From an uncultured Bacilli bacterium (lineage in GTDB: Bacteria > Bacillota_I > Bacilli_A > RF39 > UBA660), in the NCBI GenBank assembly GCA_944350285.1, contig CALVOL010000005.1:1-44085 (forward strand): DNA of 44,085 nt, read 5' to 3'. The notes beneath the pieces are model-generated. The model was given only the letters and a program-made list of their open reading frames with translations, was not told the origin of the DNA and did no database searches. How positions within the stretch are numbered: the stretch's first letter is position 1; every line of letters starts with the position of its first letter. Below, one piece after another: positions 25,331 to 33,952 of the stretch. Both the position numbers and the translations under genes were made by a program.

Positions 25331-27012
25331 TTAATTAGTAGGAGTTAAAACAATACGAAAAGAAACATGATATGCTAAAGTCCCATATACGGAACAAAAC
25401 GACATAACGCCAGATCCTATTCCACCATGCATAGCGCCACCACGCATCACTATAGGATAATCATTATCCATAAAAAAGCCTTCATCCCCATACCAACTAT
25501 TTACCATACGTCTTGAAGAAATATATGTTTGAAACTCAAAAGTACCTAATTCGCCCGTTGCATCTCCCAATATACGATTATAATATGTTGCTTGATTATC
25601 TAAACAAGAAGCATCATAAGAATCATAATACCTACTCTCGGGCAAAGAAAGACCATTAACAGCTGTACCATCTGAAGTCATACCTGCAAAACCTGAGAAA
25701 TTTAAAGTATCTCTTCCTACAATTGCTTGATTATTTCGATCAAAAATAAAAGCCATACTCCAATCCCAAGCATCTCCAGATGTATCAAAAACTCCCAAAA
25801 TATTTCCAGTAGTACTAGCTAAATTACTGTTTGGATAAGAAGTATTACAAGTATTATCTGAACAATATCTGTCACATTCTTCATTTGTGCCAGTATAACC
25901 ACATGTTGGCTCATTATTCGCTTGATATCCTGTTATATAATCTGAATTGTTATTAAGTCTAACACTAGATGAGGAACCATATGCACTATGTTGTAAATAG
26001 GCTACTGCTCCCCATTCAGTATTTTTTGTCATATGAGAATCTAATTTTCTTTTGTAATCATAACTTGCATAGAATGCATTCGCTACAGAAACGCTTCTCC
26101 AACTGTATACATTTGGTTTGATAATTACTTTACTTGAATCATTTTCATTCACTTGAGCTTCTGTAGTACTTGTGGCTCCCTTGTATCCTGTTTCAAATTT
26201 TCCAACCCAAAAGCCTGTACTTGGAATGCTCAAGAATGCTGGGTGTGTCATATAGTCTCCAACTTCACAAGAACCTGTTGCACCAGACTCCATTGGTGTA
26301 CTACATTCTCCATCTACATTATCACTGGTATTATAATCGCCAAAGATAATTGGTATTTCATGAACTTTTGAAGTATCTATTGTAGTCAAACTATCATAAA
26401 GTCCTAAATCCCATAATTGATACCTGTATTTTGGAATCCATACAAAATAACTTTCAATGGCATCTTCCGGAATAATTTCATTAGGTTCATAATTTTTACT
26501 TTCATCTTCTAATATCACGGCATTGGCCCATTTCTTTGTTTCGTAGTCATACCATTCACTTGCTAAATCTGCTTTTCTTACAGTTCCATCATCACTAATG
26601 GTAACCGGTATCAATGGTTCTTCTAATACAGGATCTGTCCCATTTAATAATGGTTCAATATAAGTATCTGTAAAATATAAACTACACTTTACTCTAGTGT
26701 TATCTGTACTTTCATAATTACTATAATTTGTTTTAATTGTCCAATTATTATAATCAAAATCTAGTTCTACTCCATTTGTACAACTACTCTTTGTAAGATC
26801 CAAAGTATACCCGGAATCTTTCTTTGGAATATAACTGATTTGTTCATCTTCTAAATAAATAGCTAATGTATTTTCTTCGTTTTCTTCATTTAAAATAGTT
26901 TCATGATTGGAATTATGTAACATGAAAATACCAATTCCAACTGTTAGTATTAGTAATATAGGATATCTTAGTTTTCTAAAACCCCCCCCCTTAAAAATTT
27001 TTGCCTGTTCAT
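25331..27012 (-). CDS. Large surface protein, frame interrupted at a poly-G tract (probable phase-variable)
   Basis: From the ATG at 27012 (AGGGGA upstream) translation reads MNRQKFLRGGVLEN and stops. With one extra G (or two fewer) in the nine-G tract at 26982-26990 it continues as FRKLRYPILLILTVGIGIF, a signal anchor, straight into the 530-aa body. The in-frame ATG at 26923 would give an anchorless product. The body has CTNGVELDFDYNNW, FVWIPKYRYQLWDLG, and a C-terminal MRGGAMHGG...SFRIVL block like FGE-sulfatase/C-type-lectin folds. Likely cell-surface; ligand unknown. Confidence 0.7.
26982..26990 (-). repeat. Homopolymeric G9 tract (candidate contingency locus)
   Basis: Nine consecutive G on the coding strand (C on the plus strand) within codons 8-11 of the surface-protein gene, in otherwise AT-rich DNA. 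The length as given is out of frame; 7 or 10 G would restore one continuous frame with a membrane anchor. Confidence 0.8.
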
Positions 27013-27036
27013 TGCGATCCCCTACTTTCTATCAAT

Positions 27037-27065
27037 ATTCTACTATAGATTTTTTTAATTGTCTA
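27037..27065 (-). promoter_or_regulatory. Probable promoter of the surface-protein gene
   Basis: TAGACA (-35, 27060-27065), 17-bp spacer, TAGAAT (-10, 27037-27042). It sits 25 bp upstream of the ATG at 27012. Confidence 0.45.
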
Positions 27066-27165
27066 ATTTAATTTGAAGATTTTTTCTTTTTTTTATAGAT
27101 AAGCACAATAAAATAAATTAAACGTAGTGTATTTTCATACATAAGAGAAATTAGAGATTATAAGC

Positions 27166-27945
27166 TTATTTCATCATTCTTTTCATACTGCGAATAGCGT
27201 TTTTCTCAATTCTTGATACCTGTGCTTGACTAATATTTAAGGATTCAGCAATCTCCATTTGAGTTTTACCCACAATATAACGTTCTAACAATATCTTTTG
27301 CTCTCTTTCCTTCAACTTCAATAACGAGCGTTTTAATAGTAACATCGTATCCCGATCATCATTCTGTTCTTTACTATCCGATAACTGATCAAAGAGATAA
27401 ATAGGTTCTCCACCATCATTATAAATAGGTTCAAAAATACTGACTGGTTCTTTTAAAGAATCCAATGCATTACAAATTTGATATGTCGTGACCCCAAAAT
27501 GTTTTGCTAGTTCTTCACAACTAGGCTCAAAGCCTTTTTTTTGCACAAATTCCTCTTTAAACCCCAAAATTTGATATGCGAAATCCTTAATACCCCGACT
27601 AACTCGAACAGAGCTTTGATTATCACGAATAAATCGCTTCACTTCTCCAACAATAAGCGGAATTGCATAGGTACTAAGCTTTAAATTATAACTCAAATCA
27701 AAATTATCAATCGCTTTAATAAGTCCGATAACCCCTACTTGAAATAAGTCATCCATATTATGCTTTTGGCCTCTAAATTTACGTAAAACACTAAGTACAA
27801 GTTTTAAATTACCATTAATTAATTCTTCCTTTGCTAAAGAGTCTCCTTCATGCATTTTTTGAAACAACAGCATCTGTTCCTCATTGCTCAACACTTTTAA
27901 ATTACTAGTATTTACTCCTGTGATTTCTACCTTATATTTTGCCAT
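27166..27945 (-). CDS. sigG: Sporulation sigma factor SigG
   Basis: Late forespore-specific sigma factor. It opens KVEITGVNTSNLKVLSNEEQ, the SigG-type N-terminus, followed by region 2 (NGNLKLVLSVLRKF, DDLFQVGVIGLIKAIDNFDL), region 3, the SigG-typical SIFEPIYNDGGEPIYLFDQ, and region 4 helix-turn-helix (KTQMEIAESLNISQAQVSR). 259 aa, full length. Start preceded by AAAGGAC. It lies 48 bp after the PDZ-Lon gene and may share its transcript. Bacillus sigG follows sigE instead. Confidence 0.95.
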   Translation of the reverse strand: MAKYKVEITGVNTSNLKVLSNEEQMLLFQKMHEGDSLAKEELINGNLKLVLSVLRKFRGQKHNMDDLFQVGVIGLIKAIDNFDLSYNLKLSTYAIPLIVGEVKRFIRDNQSSVRVSRGIKDFAYQILGFKEEFVQKKGFEPSCEELAKHFGVTTYQICNALDSLKEPVSIFEPIYNDGGEPIYLFDQLSDSKEQNDDRDTMLLLKRSLLKLKEREQKILLERYIVGKTQMEIAESLNISQAQVSRIEKNAIRSMKRMMK

Positions 27946-27993
27946 AAAATAAGTCCTTTCCTTTTGTTTATGGGAAAAGACTCTTTATTTTAT

Positions 27994-29004
27994 TCAATTC
28001 AGGGCATTTAATTGTGCAATCGCGTCACTTAAACTATCTACTGATAATAAAATAATATCGTAATCCTTTTCATTTTTCACTTCTAAAGCTTCTTCATAAT
28101 TATCACTTGGAACCAAGAATACATCTGCGCCCTCTCTTACTGCCCCAATCAGTTTATATTTTACCCCTCCGATTGCCCCAACATTACCATCAATATCAAT
28201 CGTGCCAGTTCCAATAACAGTCTTACCCTTAGTAATATCTTCACTTACTAAACTATTATAAATAGCAAGACTCATCATTAATCCTCCAGATGGCCCCGAT
28301 TCACTTTGCTTCATAGTGATGTTTGCACTCGGATCTTCTTCATAATTATAAGTAGTAGTTAGAGCAACCCCAACTTTTACTCCGTCTACCGTGTCATAAA
28401 GAGTAGCATGACATTCTCTCATCTTACCATCACGTTCCACAAGAAAAGTAACTTCATCCCCGGCAGAATAACCTTCTATCAATTTTTTTAACTCTTCCGT
28501 CGAAGATACTTCTACACTATTAACGGATTTTACGACATCTAAAATTTCTAAATCGGTATTAGCTTGTTCATCGATGTAAGTAATATGAACGTTTTCTGAT
28601 TCAACTTCTATCGGAAATCCCGCCAAATGATAAGCAGCAATAATAGCATTATCAATCGATTGTTGAGTAGAAACCTTATCTGCTTCAATCTTTTCTTCCA
28701 TAGTTTCGTTATCATATTTTAACTCACTTTCCGGAACAATATCCCAATCAGGTATCACATAAGACAACAATAAATAAGGAATACTACCTCGAACCATCGA
28801 AACATATGCCATCCCAAGAGTACCATCATACTCATTTCCTTCATCCACACTGACTCTAGTCTTTAGATCTACCATACCACCAGGAGCATAAATCTTATAA
28901 GGAAGTTCTACCAAAAATAGAAGAACTATTACAACTAACACTAAAATAAATTTATAATTTTCTATCCAAAATTGTTTTATTTTTTTGATTCCTTTTTTCA
29001 GAAT
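27994..29004 (-). CDS. PDZ-Lon (S16-type) membrane protease, YlbL-like
   Basis: Membrane-anchored serine protease with one N-terminal helix (FILVLVVIVLLFLVELPY), a PDZ domain, and a C-terminal Lon-like domain with a Ser-Lys dyad: Ser239 in GPSGGLM and Lys284 in GGVKYKLIGA. About 336 aa from the proposed start. The frame extends upstream of the GTG at 28941 to ATT (29004) or CTG (29001), 6 or 9 nt after a perfect AAAGGAGG; no ATG, GTG or TTG lies at that distance. The neighbouring ylbJ supports YlbL-like identity. Confidence 0.85.
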   Translation of the reverse strand: MLKKGIKKIKQFWIENYKFILVLVVIVLLFLVELPYKIYAPGGMVDLKTRVSVDEGNEYDGTLGMAYVSMVRGSIPYLLLSYVIPDWDIVPESELKYDNETMEEKIEADKVSTQQSIDNAIIAAYHLAGFPIEVESENVHITYIDEQANTDLEILDVVKSVNSVEVSSTEELKKLIEGYSAGDEVTFLVERDGKMRECHATLYDTVDGVKVGVALTTTYNYEEDPSANITMKQSESGPSGGLMMSLAIYNSLVSEDITKGKTVIGTGTIDIDGNVGAIGGVKYKLIGAVREGADVFLVPSDNYEEALEVKNEKDYDIILLSVDSLSDAIAQLNALN

Positions 29005-29126
29005 ATCTAGCCTCCTTTAATTATTATATCAAAGGAACAACTAGACTATGAAAGTTCCATGCAACTCTTGACAATTTTTGACAAAAGCCTTGTCCTTATT
29101 TTCTTATTTGCAACATAAGGTATAAT

Positions 29127-30011
29127 ATGAAACAAAATAAAGGGCCTTTGCTTATCCTCACAATTTTAACATTATTTCTATTTAAATATAATGCGATGAT
29201 TCAAAAAAGCATTTTACTTTCCTGTGAAGTATTTATCACCAAATTATTTCCTTCCTTATTTCCAATGATGATATTAACCGATTGTTTTCTGTATTTTGGA
29301 CTTCCAGAATTCTTATGCAAACATTTCGGAAAAACCTTTCAAAAATGGTTTCATACCTCTCCATATGGTGCATATGCCTTCTTTGTGTCTTGTTTTTCAG
29401 GAACTCCAGCCAATGCTTACACGATTAAAAATTTATATAGTCAAAACTACATTTCTAAAGAAGAAGCAGAAAAATTATTAAGTTTCACCTTTTTTTCCAA
29501 TCCTTTATTTTTATATACCATGTTAAATCTAATCTTTCCTAGAGAAAATGCGATGATTCTAAAACTATTACTATTACCATATTTTATCAATATTCTCATA
29601 GGAATTTTTTCAAAAAAAACCTCGTTATCTTCATCTCTCATTGTTTATAAAGAAAAAATATCTTTCGGCGTGATGTTAACAAATAGTATCAAAAATACCA
29701 TGAACACTTTATTAATGATTCTTGGTACAATCAGTATTTTCTTTTTATTAAATGCGATCATCAATCCATTAAACATTCCGCTTGTATCTGGTTTCTTAGA
29801 AATCAGCCAAGGATTAAATAGCTTAATTGCTCTTGATACTTCTCTCAAACTAAAAGAATTACTGACCATCTTTATCATGAGTTTTGGGGGGTTATCGATT
29901 CATTTACAAATCAAAGGAATTCTCAGCGATACTCCTATTTCCTATCTATCTTTTCTAAAAGGAAGAATCATTCAAACAATTCTAAGTATCATTATTGTAC
30001 TAATCATCTAA
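29127..30011 (+). CDS. ylbJ: YlbJ/SpoVV-like sporulation membrane protein
   Basis: Integral membrane protein of the nucleoside-recognition (Gate) family. In Bacillus YlbJ (SpoVV) is needed to move dipicolinic acid into the developing spore. 294 aa with many hydrophobic segments and the family-like SCFSGTPANAYTIKNLY and ISFGVMLTNSIKNT blocks; shorter than the Bacillus protein of about 400. The ATG at 29127 is preceded by AAGG. Transcribed divergently from the YlbL-like protease and sigG, echoing the ylbJ-ylbK-ylbL neighbourhood of Bacillus. Confidence 0.85.
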   Translation: MKQNKGPLLILTILTLFLFKYNAMIQKSILLSCEVFITKLFPSLFPMMILTDCFLYFGLPEFLCKHFGKTFQKWFHTSPYGAYAFFVSCFSGTPANAYTIKNLYSQNYISKEEAEKLLSFTFFSNPLFLYTMLNLIFPRENAMILKLLLLPYFINILIGIFSKKTSLSSSLIVYKEKISFGVMLTNSIKNTMNTLLMILGTISIFFLLNAIINPLNIPLVSGFLEISQGLNSLIALDTSLKLKELLTIFIMSFGGLSIHLQIKGILSDTPISYLSFLKGRIIQTILSIIIVLII

Positions 30012-30058
30012 AAAAAGAAGCTATGCAACATCTTCTAAATCGACTTGCATGGCTTCTT
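30009..30058 (-). terminator. Terminator of the 30.0-32.9 kb operon
   Basis: Fourteen-bp stem with one G-U pair (30015-30028 with 30045-30058; AAGAAGC/GCTTCTT ends), followed on the minus strand by T7. The 3' arm lies inside the last codons of the DUF1292-like gene. It may also act on ylbJ from the other side. Confidence 0.75.
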
Positions 30059-30293
30059 CCAATCTTTTTTTCACTTGGTTTAATTCCGTTTCCTCAATCA
30101 CTGGATATAATAAATCAGGATCGACGTTATTATAAACGCTCTGCTTCATAACTTTTATATTTTTATAATTTAATTCCTCATCTTCGTTTGTTTCAACAAG
30201 CAAAAAATACTGTGTTTTATCTTGAATATAAGTAGAGGCAATTAAATAATCACTTTGATCAATCGTTACGATATCATATAAATCATAATGCAT
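30021..30293 (-). CDS. Small DUF1292-like protein, 90 aa
   Basis: Compact acidic protein. Its beta-rich first half (YDIVTIDQSDYLIAS, TQYFLLVETNEDEE) resembles DUF1292/YrzB-type proteins; the second half is helical and acidic. The start is the ATG at 30293, preceded by GGAAGGAG, which forms the last codons of the upstream 864-aa gene; the two are 1 bp apart and so probably coupled. Family assignment is tentative and no function is known. Confidence 0.6.
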   Translation of the reverse strand: MHYDLYDIVTIDQSDYLIASTYIQDKTQYFLLVETNEDEELNYKNIKVMKQSVYNNVDPDLLYPVIEETELNQVKKRLEEAMQVDLEDVA

Positions 30294-30294
30294 A

Positions 30295-32889
30295 TTAATG
30301 ACTCCTTCCATGTACATTTTCCAGTACTATTTCTTTAAGAGATGTATTCAAAGAAGATTTCGTGATATTATCTTCTTTAAAGACTCCTGTAATCACACCA
30401 TTTTGTAAATAATCTTCCACACCAGATTCTGCTACTGCTTGTCTAGCCACGACTACAGCACCCTTGCTAATACAATCAGCTAACATTTCCTTGGCATTCG
30501 CATCATGATAAGAAACAGTAATAGAAGAGCCATCCGGCATTAATAATTGTACTCCAACGGTTGTATAAACATCACTCTGATACAATGGTGTAGTACCATG
30601 ATCAAGGACATAATTTTCAAAAATATTAGAATCACCATTTAAAGTAAACGTTTCTCCTAAAATATCATAATTCGTCGTAATTTGAGGCTCTACTGGCACA
30701 TCTTCCTTTAAAGATTCTTGTTGTTCTAAAATAGTATCCTGAGTGATATCTCGAAATCTCGACAAATCATTTGTCACTTGCGAAGTTGCTTCTAAATTCT
30801 TCATTTGATCATATCCCTTAGCTAACCCAAGTGTTCCCAAAAGGATTCCCATACCCAAAGCCAATTGTACCGTGTTTTTCTTTAATTGCTTTTTAATCTT
30901 ATCAATAAATTTTGCTGCCCGCTTTTTCGTCACGCGAACTGGTTCCTTTTCTTTTTCTAATAATTCTAAATATCGATTTTCTACTTTTTCAAAAAGACGT
31001 TGATATTTTTGCTCATAAGCATAAGAATTTCCAGCCACTTCTGCTTGCACTGGTTTTTTGATTGATTTTTCACTAATATCGTGAAGCATTAACAAATAAT
31101 AAGCCTTTTTTTCTGCATCATTTAAACGACTAACATAATCTTCGTCTATTTTTATATCTAAATTTTGTTCCTGAATATCAAATAATTTTTCACAAATTTG
31201 ATTAAAGACAGTTGCATATTTTGCATGAATACGAACTTTCTGACCATCGATTTGCATATCAACACTTTCCGTAGGAGTCACTAAAAAGATTTGATTTAAT
31301 AAATTTTTACAATAATCAATTTTCTCTTCTTCAGAAAAACTTGCATATCTTTCTTCATCAAATTCAATATTAGGAACAAGTTCTTTTTCTAAAGCTCTTA
31401 ACCTAGCATGATCACGGCAATATTGTAACAAGGAATCTTTCTTAACAACCACCAATTGATTGTCAACATGAAGTTCTTCCCCCTGCGCATGATTCACCGG
31501 ATCACACTCTTGCTCTTTTAATTGAGTTTTTAGCTTTGCTCTTTCAGCTTCTAGCTTATCAAAAGTTGCATCATAAAGCTCACATGTTTCATAAAATAAT
31601 GATACATTTTGTTTCGAAATCGTATACTTTGTTCCATTATATTCCACAGTTTCTAACGATCCATGTAAATTACTAATAATTTCCCTTAAAATATCAGCAT
31701 AATACTTTCCTTGCTCTTCTAATGATAACTGAGAAATATAGTCCGGATCTAAAGCTAATAAAGTATAATTTGCTCTGTCGCGTTGCTCTAACAAATGAGT
31801 AAGTTGATCATAAAGTTCTTCATATTCAAAAGGAATATATTTTCCGTTTTTATAAACAGACAAAATAGACCGAGGCAAATGTTCTATTTGTAAAATCAAA
31901 TTTGCCACATAAACTTGTTGCTGACGAAAATCCATAGAGTCATACCGCGTTTGATCAAATGTAATTTCTAAATAATCCTCTTGATCTAAAAATAATATTT
32001 TTTCCTTTATTGACCGTAATTTTGCAGAAAGCCGTCCAAATTGATCTCGAAACTTACCCGGAACTCCTTTAATTTTCTCACCGTTTTCCGTAACAAAATC
32101 TTGAACAAACCCTTTCATTTTATCACGAACCTGTTGATACTGTTCCTTTAACTCAGCCATCGTATAATGTAATGGAGTTTCATACAAATCTTTCACTTTA
32201 ACAAACTCAAGAGTATATTGATAATCATCAGGATCAATGATCTCCCCATAATCTCCCAACACAGAAAAAATTTCCTTCTGAGTATTTTCTTCTGGATTTC
32301 GACCCGGTTCTATCGTACCTTGCTCTTCTATTCTAATTGGTGGTAAAGCATTTAGTTCTACAGCAAAATAATCTTTTAACAACTTTGCTAAAATATTATC
32401 ATATATTTCTAATCGAGAAGAAAGAACAGAATAATCTTTCATAACAGATTCATGAACCTCTACAACACTACCATCATAAACACGGATAGGATATAAATCT
32501 GAAAACGGAACATCTTTATTTTTTTGTAAAAGAGTTTCTATTTCCAAAACCGCTTTTCTTCTCAATTCAAAAATTTCTGACACGGAACGATAATTTTGCG
32601 TAAGTTCTGTTTCTTCCACTTGAAGTTTCTCAAGCTCCTCTTCCATACTACGAATACTAACTTCATAAATACCCCTAGAATAACGATACGTCTCAAGTTT
32701 TTCTTTTTCTTCTAATGATAAAGAAGGTTCATTTTGTTCCAATTCAGCGATAATCTGTTTAACCTCATCAAATTCTCGATAAAACGTTTGAATCGTATTT
32801 TGTAAATCGCTTTCTTCACTTTGAAGGATTCTTTTCCTCTCATTTGCTCTTTGTTCTACCTGCCCAAATAACTCCTCTAAATGATTCAT
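30295..32889 (-). CDS. Large repeat/coiled-coil protein with one membrane segment, 864 aa
   Basis: Unrecognised. Residues 1-125 are coiled coil. At least four related units of 60-65 aa follow (about 308-370, 377-440, 507-570, 578-640), each with D-x2-3-Y near the start, a YY/YV..L..I helix, a (N/D)G(K/T/Q) turn and a closing FxxxxELY-like helix; half-units appear near 130-165 and 470-500. A Lys-rich stretch precedes one membrane helix (about 674-690). The last 175 residues would be outside (positive-inside rule). Start has AAGGAGA; promoter at 32912-32941. Confidence 0.65.
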   Translation of the reverse strand: MNHLEELFGQVEQRANERKRILQSEESDLQNTIQTFYREFDEVKQIIAELEQNEPSLSLEEKEKLETYRYSRGIYEVSIRSMEEELEKLQVEETELTQNYRSVSEIFELRRKAVLEIETLLQKNKDVPFSDLYPIRVYDGSVVEVHESVMKDYSVLSSRLEIYDNILAKLLKDYFAVELNALPPIRIEEQGTIEPGRNPEENTQKEIFSVLGDYGEIIDPDDYQYTLEFVKVKDLYETPLHYTMAELKEQYQQVRDKMKGFVQDFVTENGEKIKGVPGKFRDQFGRLSAKLRSIKEKILFLDQEDYLEITFDQTRYDSMDFRQQQVYVANLILQIEHLPRSILSVYKNGKYIPFEYEELYDQLTHLLEQRDRANYTLLALDPDYISQLSLEEQGKYYADILREIISNLHGSLETVEYNGTKYTISKQNVSLFYETCELYDATFDKLEAERAKLKTQLKEQECDPVNHAQGEELHVDNQLVVVKKDSLLQYCRDHARLRALEKELVPNIEFDEERYASFSEEEKIDYCKNLLNQIFLVTPTESVDMQIDGQKVRIHAKYATVFNQICEKLFDIQEQNLDIKIDEDYVSRLNDAEKKAYYLLMLHDISEKSIKKPVQAEVAGNSYAYEQKYQRLFEKVENRYLELLEKEKEPVRVTKKRAAKFIDKIKKQLKKNTVQLALGMGILLGTLGLAKGYDQMKNLEATSQVTNDLSRFRDITQDTILEQQESLKEDVPVEPQITTNYDILGETFTLNGDSNIFENYVLDHGTTPLYQSDVYTTVGVQLLMPDGSSITVSYHDANAKEMLADCISKGAVVVARQAVAESGVEDYLQNGVITGVFKEDNITKSSLNTSLKEIVLENVHGRSH

Positions 32890-32911
32890 AACAATTCTCC
32901 TTACTATACAT

Positions 32912-32941
32912 AGTATACCGAAAAGACAGATTAGGAGTCAA
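32912..32941 (-). promoter_or_regulatory. Sigma-A promoter of the 864-aa protein gene
   Basis: TTGACT (-35, 32936-32941), 18-bp spacer, TATACT (-10, 32912-32917), 23 bp upstream of the start codon. Confidence 0.65.
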
Positions 32942-32999
32942 GTTTACAAAACAAGACATGTCAAATTTTACAATTTTAATCATAAAAACAAAGAAAAAT

Positions 33000-33008
33000 C
33001 ATACACTA
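33000..33008 (+). promoter_or_regulatory. Possible SigE/SigK-type -10 element
   Basis: CATACACTA fits the -10 of mother-cell sigma factors (SigE CATACAnT, SigK CATAnnnTA). TCATAAA lies 13 bp upstream as a weak -35. It precedes the YqfQ-like gene, whose ribosome-binding site follows closely. Confidence 0.35.
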
Positions 33009-33024
33009 CTTATGAGGTGATAGC

Positions 33025-33321
33025 ATGTTCCCTGCCCCAATTCGAACCGGCTTAAGTTTAACGAAGATTGTCGGTGGTATTAGTAAAACGCTCAATGTTG
33101 CCAATCAAATTATTCCTTTATATGTTCAAGCAAGACCTATTATAAGTAATGCACGAGGAGTATTTAAAATTGCTCGTGAATTTTTGAAAATACCGAACCA
33201 AGAAACAAATACAACTACCAGTGTTTCCTCAAAAGAAAAAACACCTGTTATAGAAATACAACCAGAAAAAAAAGAAAGTATTTCTACTTTCCAAAAGAAT
33301 GGCCCAATTTTCTTTTTATAA
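33025..33321 (+). CDS. YqfQ-like spore-associated protein, 98 aa
   Basis: Small protein starting MFPAPIRTG with a conserved-looking helix (LNVANQIIPLYVQARPIISN, then KIAREFLK), followed by a Thr/Lys/Glu-rich tail. It resembles the YqfQ/VrrA-type proteins of sporulating Bacilli, and in Bacillus yqfQ also lies close to sigA and trmK, as here. The ATG has GAGGTGA upstream. Its 3' end overlaps trmK convergently by 6 bp. Family call is moderate. Confidence 0.6.
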   Translation: MFPAPIRTGLSLTKIVGGISKTLNVANQIIPLYVQARPIISNARGVFKIAREFLKIPNQETNTTTSVSSKEKTPVIEIQPEKKESISTFQKNGPIFFL

Positions 33322-33951
33322 ATATGTTTGCAACAAAGCTTGCTCCTGTAATAGGAGTTTTCTTTTCTCCATTGGAACTTTTTCTAATAAGCTTTGAATT
33401 TCTTGATTCAAAAATTGATAATAAGATTTATTTTCTTCTTTATAAAGCCCATAAAGATATTCCACTTCTGTTAGGGTTTGATCTTCCTTCACATATTGCA
33501 TAATCGTATAATAATGCCCTGCTTCATATACTACAGATTCATCACTTAAAGCATATCCTATTTCATTTAAAAACATACGTAACTCCTTTAAATGATTGTT
33601 CGATTGAAGAATCATTTTTTTGATATTCTTTAATTTTTTTTGATCTTTCAAAATATGCTCGATAGTAAAATAACCCATTCCAGCAATTACCAAAGTATCA
33701 TAATCTTCAACAGAAACATTGCAAAGACCATCTGCAAGTTGAATTTTAATAACATCTTGATATCCTGCTTCGAAAATATTTTTTTTGGCAATTTCTAGAG
33801 CCCCAGAATGAATATCAGTAGCTAATATTTTTTTGCATCCTTGGCTCGCCATCAAAATTGGAATATATGCATGATCGCTTCCAATATCAATGAAAGAATC
33901 AGATACATCCAAAAACTGAACAACCGCTTGTAATCTTTTACCTACCCTCAT
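33316..33951 (-). CDS. trmK: tRNA (adenine22-N1)-methyltransferase
   Basis: SAM-dependent methyltransferase (Rossmann fold) modifying A22 of tRNA. N-terminal RVGKRLQAVVQFL, SAM motif FIDIGSDHAYIPI, ATDIHSGAL, and the catalytic-region VIAGMGYFTIEHIL (GMGG is more common). C-terminal coiled coil. 211 aa. It starts 1 bp after the rpoD stop, in the dnaG-rpoD-trmK order typical of Firmicutes. Confidence 0.9.
   Translation of the reverse strand: MRVGKRLQAVVQFLDVSDSFIDIGSDHAYIPILMASQGCKKILATDIHSGALEIAKKNIFEAGYQDVIKIQLADGLCNVSVEDYDTLVIAGMGYFTIEHILKDQKKLKNIKKMILQSNNHLKELRMFLNEIGYALSDESVVYEAGHYYTIMQYVKEDQTLTEVEYLYGLYKEENKSYYQFLNQEIQSLLEKVPMEKRKLLLQEQALLQTYL
33343..33367 (+). terminator. Terminator of the YqfQ-like gene
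   Basis: CTCCT/AGGAG 5-bp stem (33343-33347 with 33353-33357), loop GTAAT, then TTTTCTTTT on the plus strand. It lies inside the 3' end of the convergent trmK gene. Confidence 0.5.
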
Positions 33952-33952
33952 A

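Noticed and set aside
25331-25480. Diversity-generating retroelement target at the C-terminus of the surface protein (lectin-like RGG...FR block)
   Set aside because: No reverse transcriptase, template repeat or near-identical second copy is visible in the window. The block is also typical of ordinary FGE/lectin-fold proteins.
29114-29126. CATAAGGTA/TATAAT directly before ylbJ as a SigK or sigma-A promoter
   Set aside because: It overlaps the AAGG ribosome-binding site and would place the transcript start at the ATG. More likely a chance match in AT-rich DNA.
29884-29893. Run of six G in ylbJ as a second contingency tract
   Set aside because: The run is short, lies deep in the gene and leaves the frame intact.
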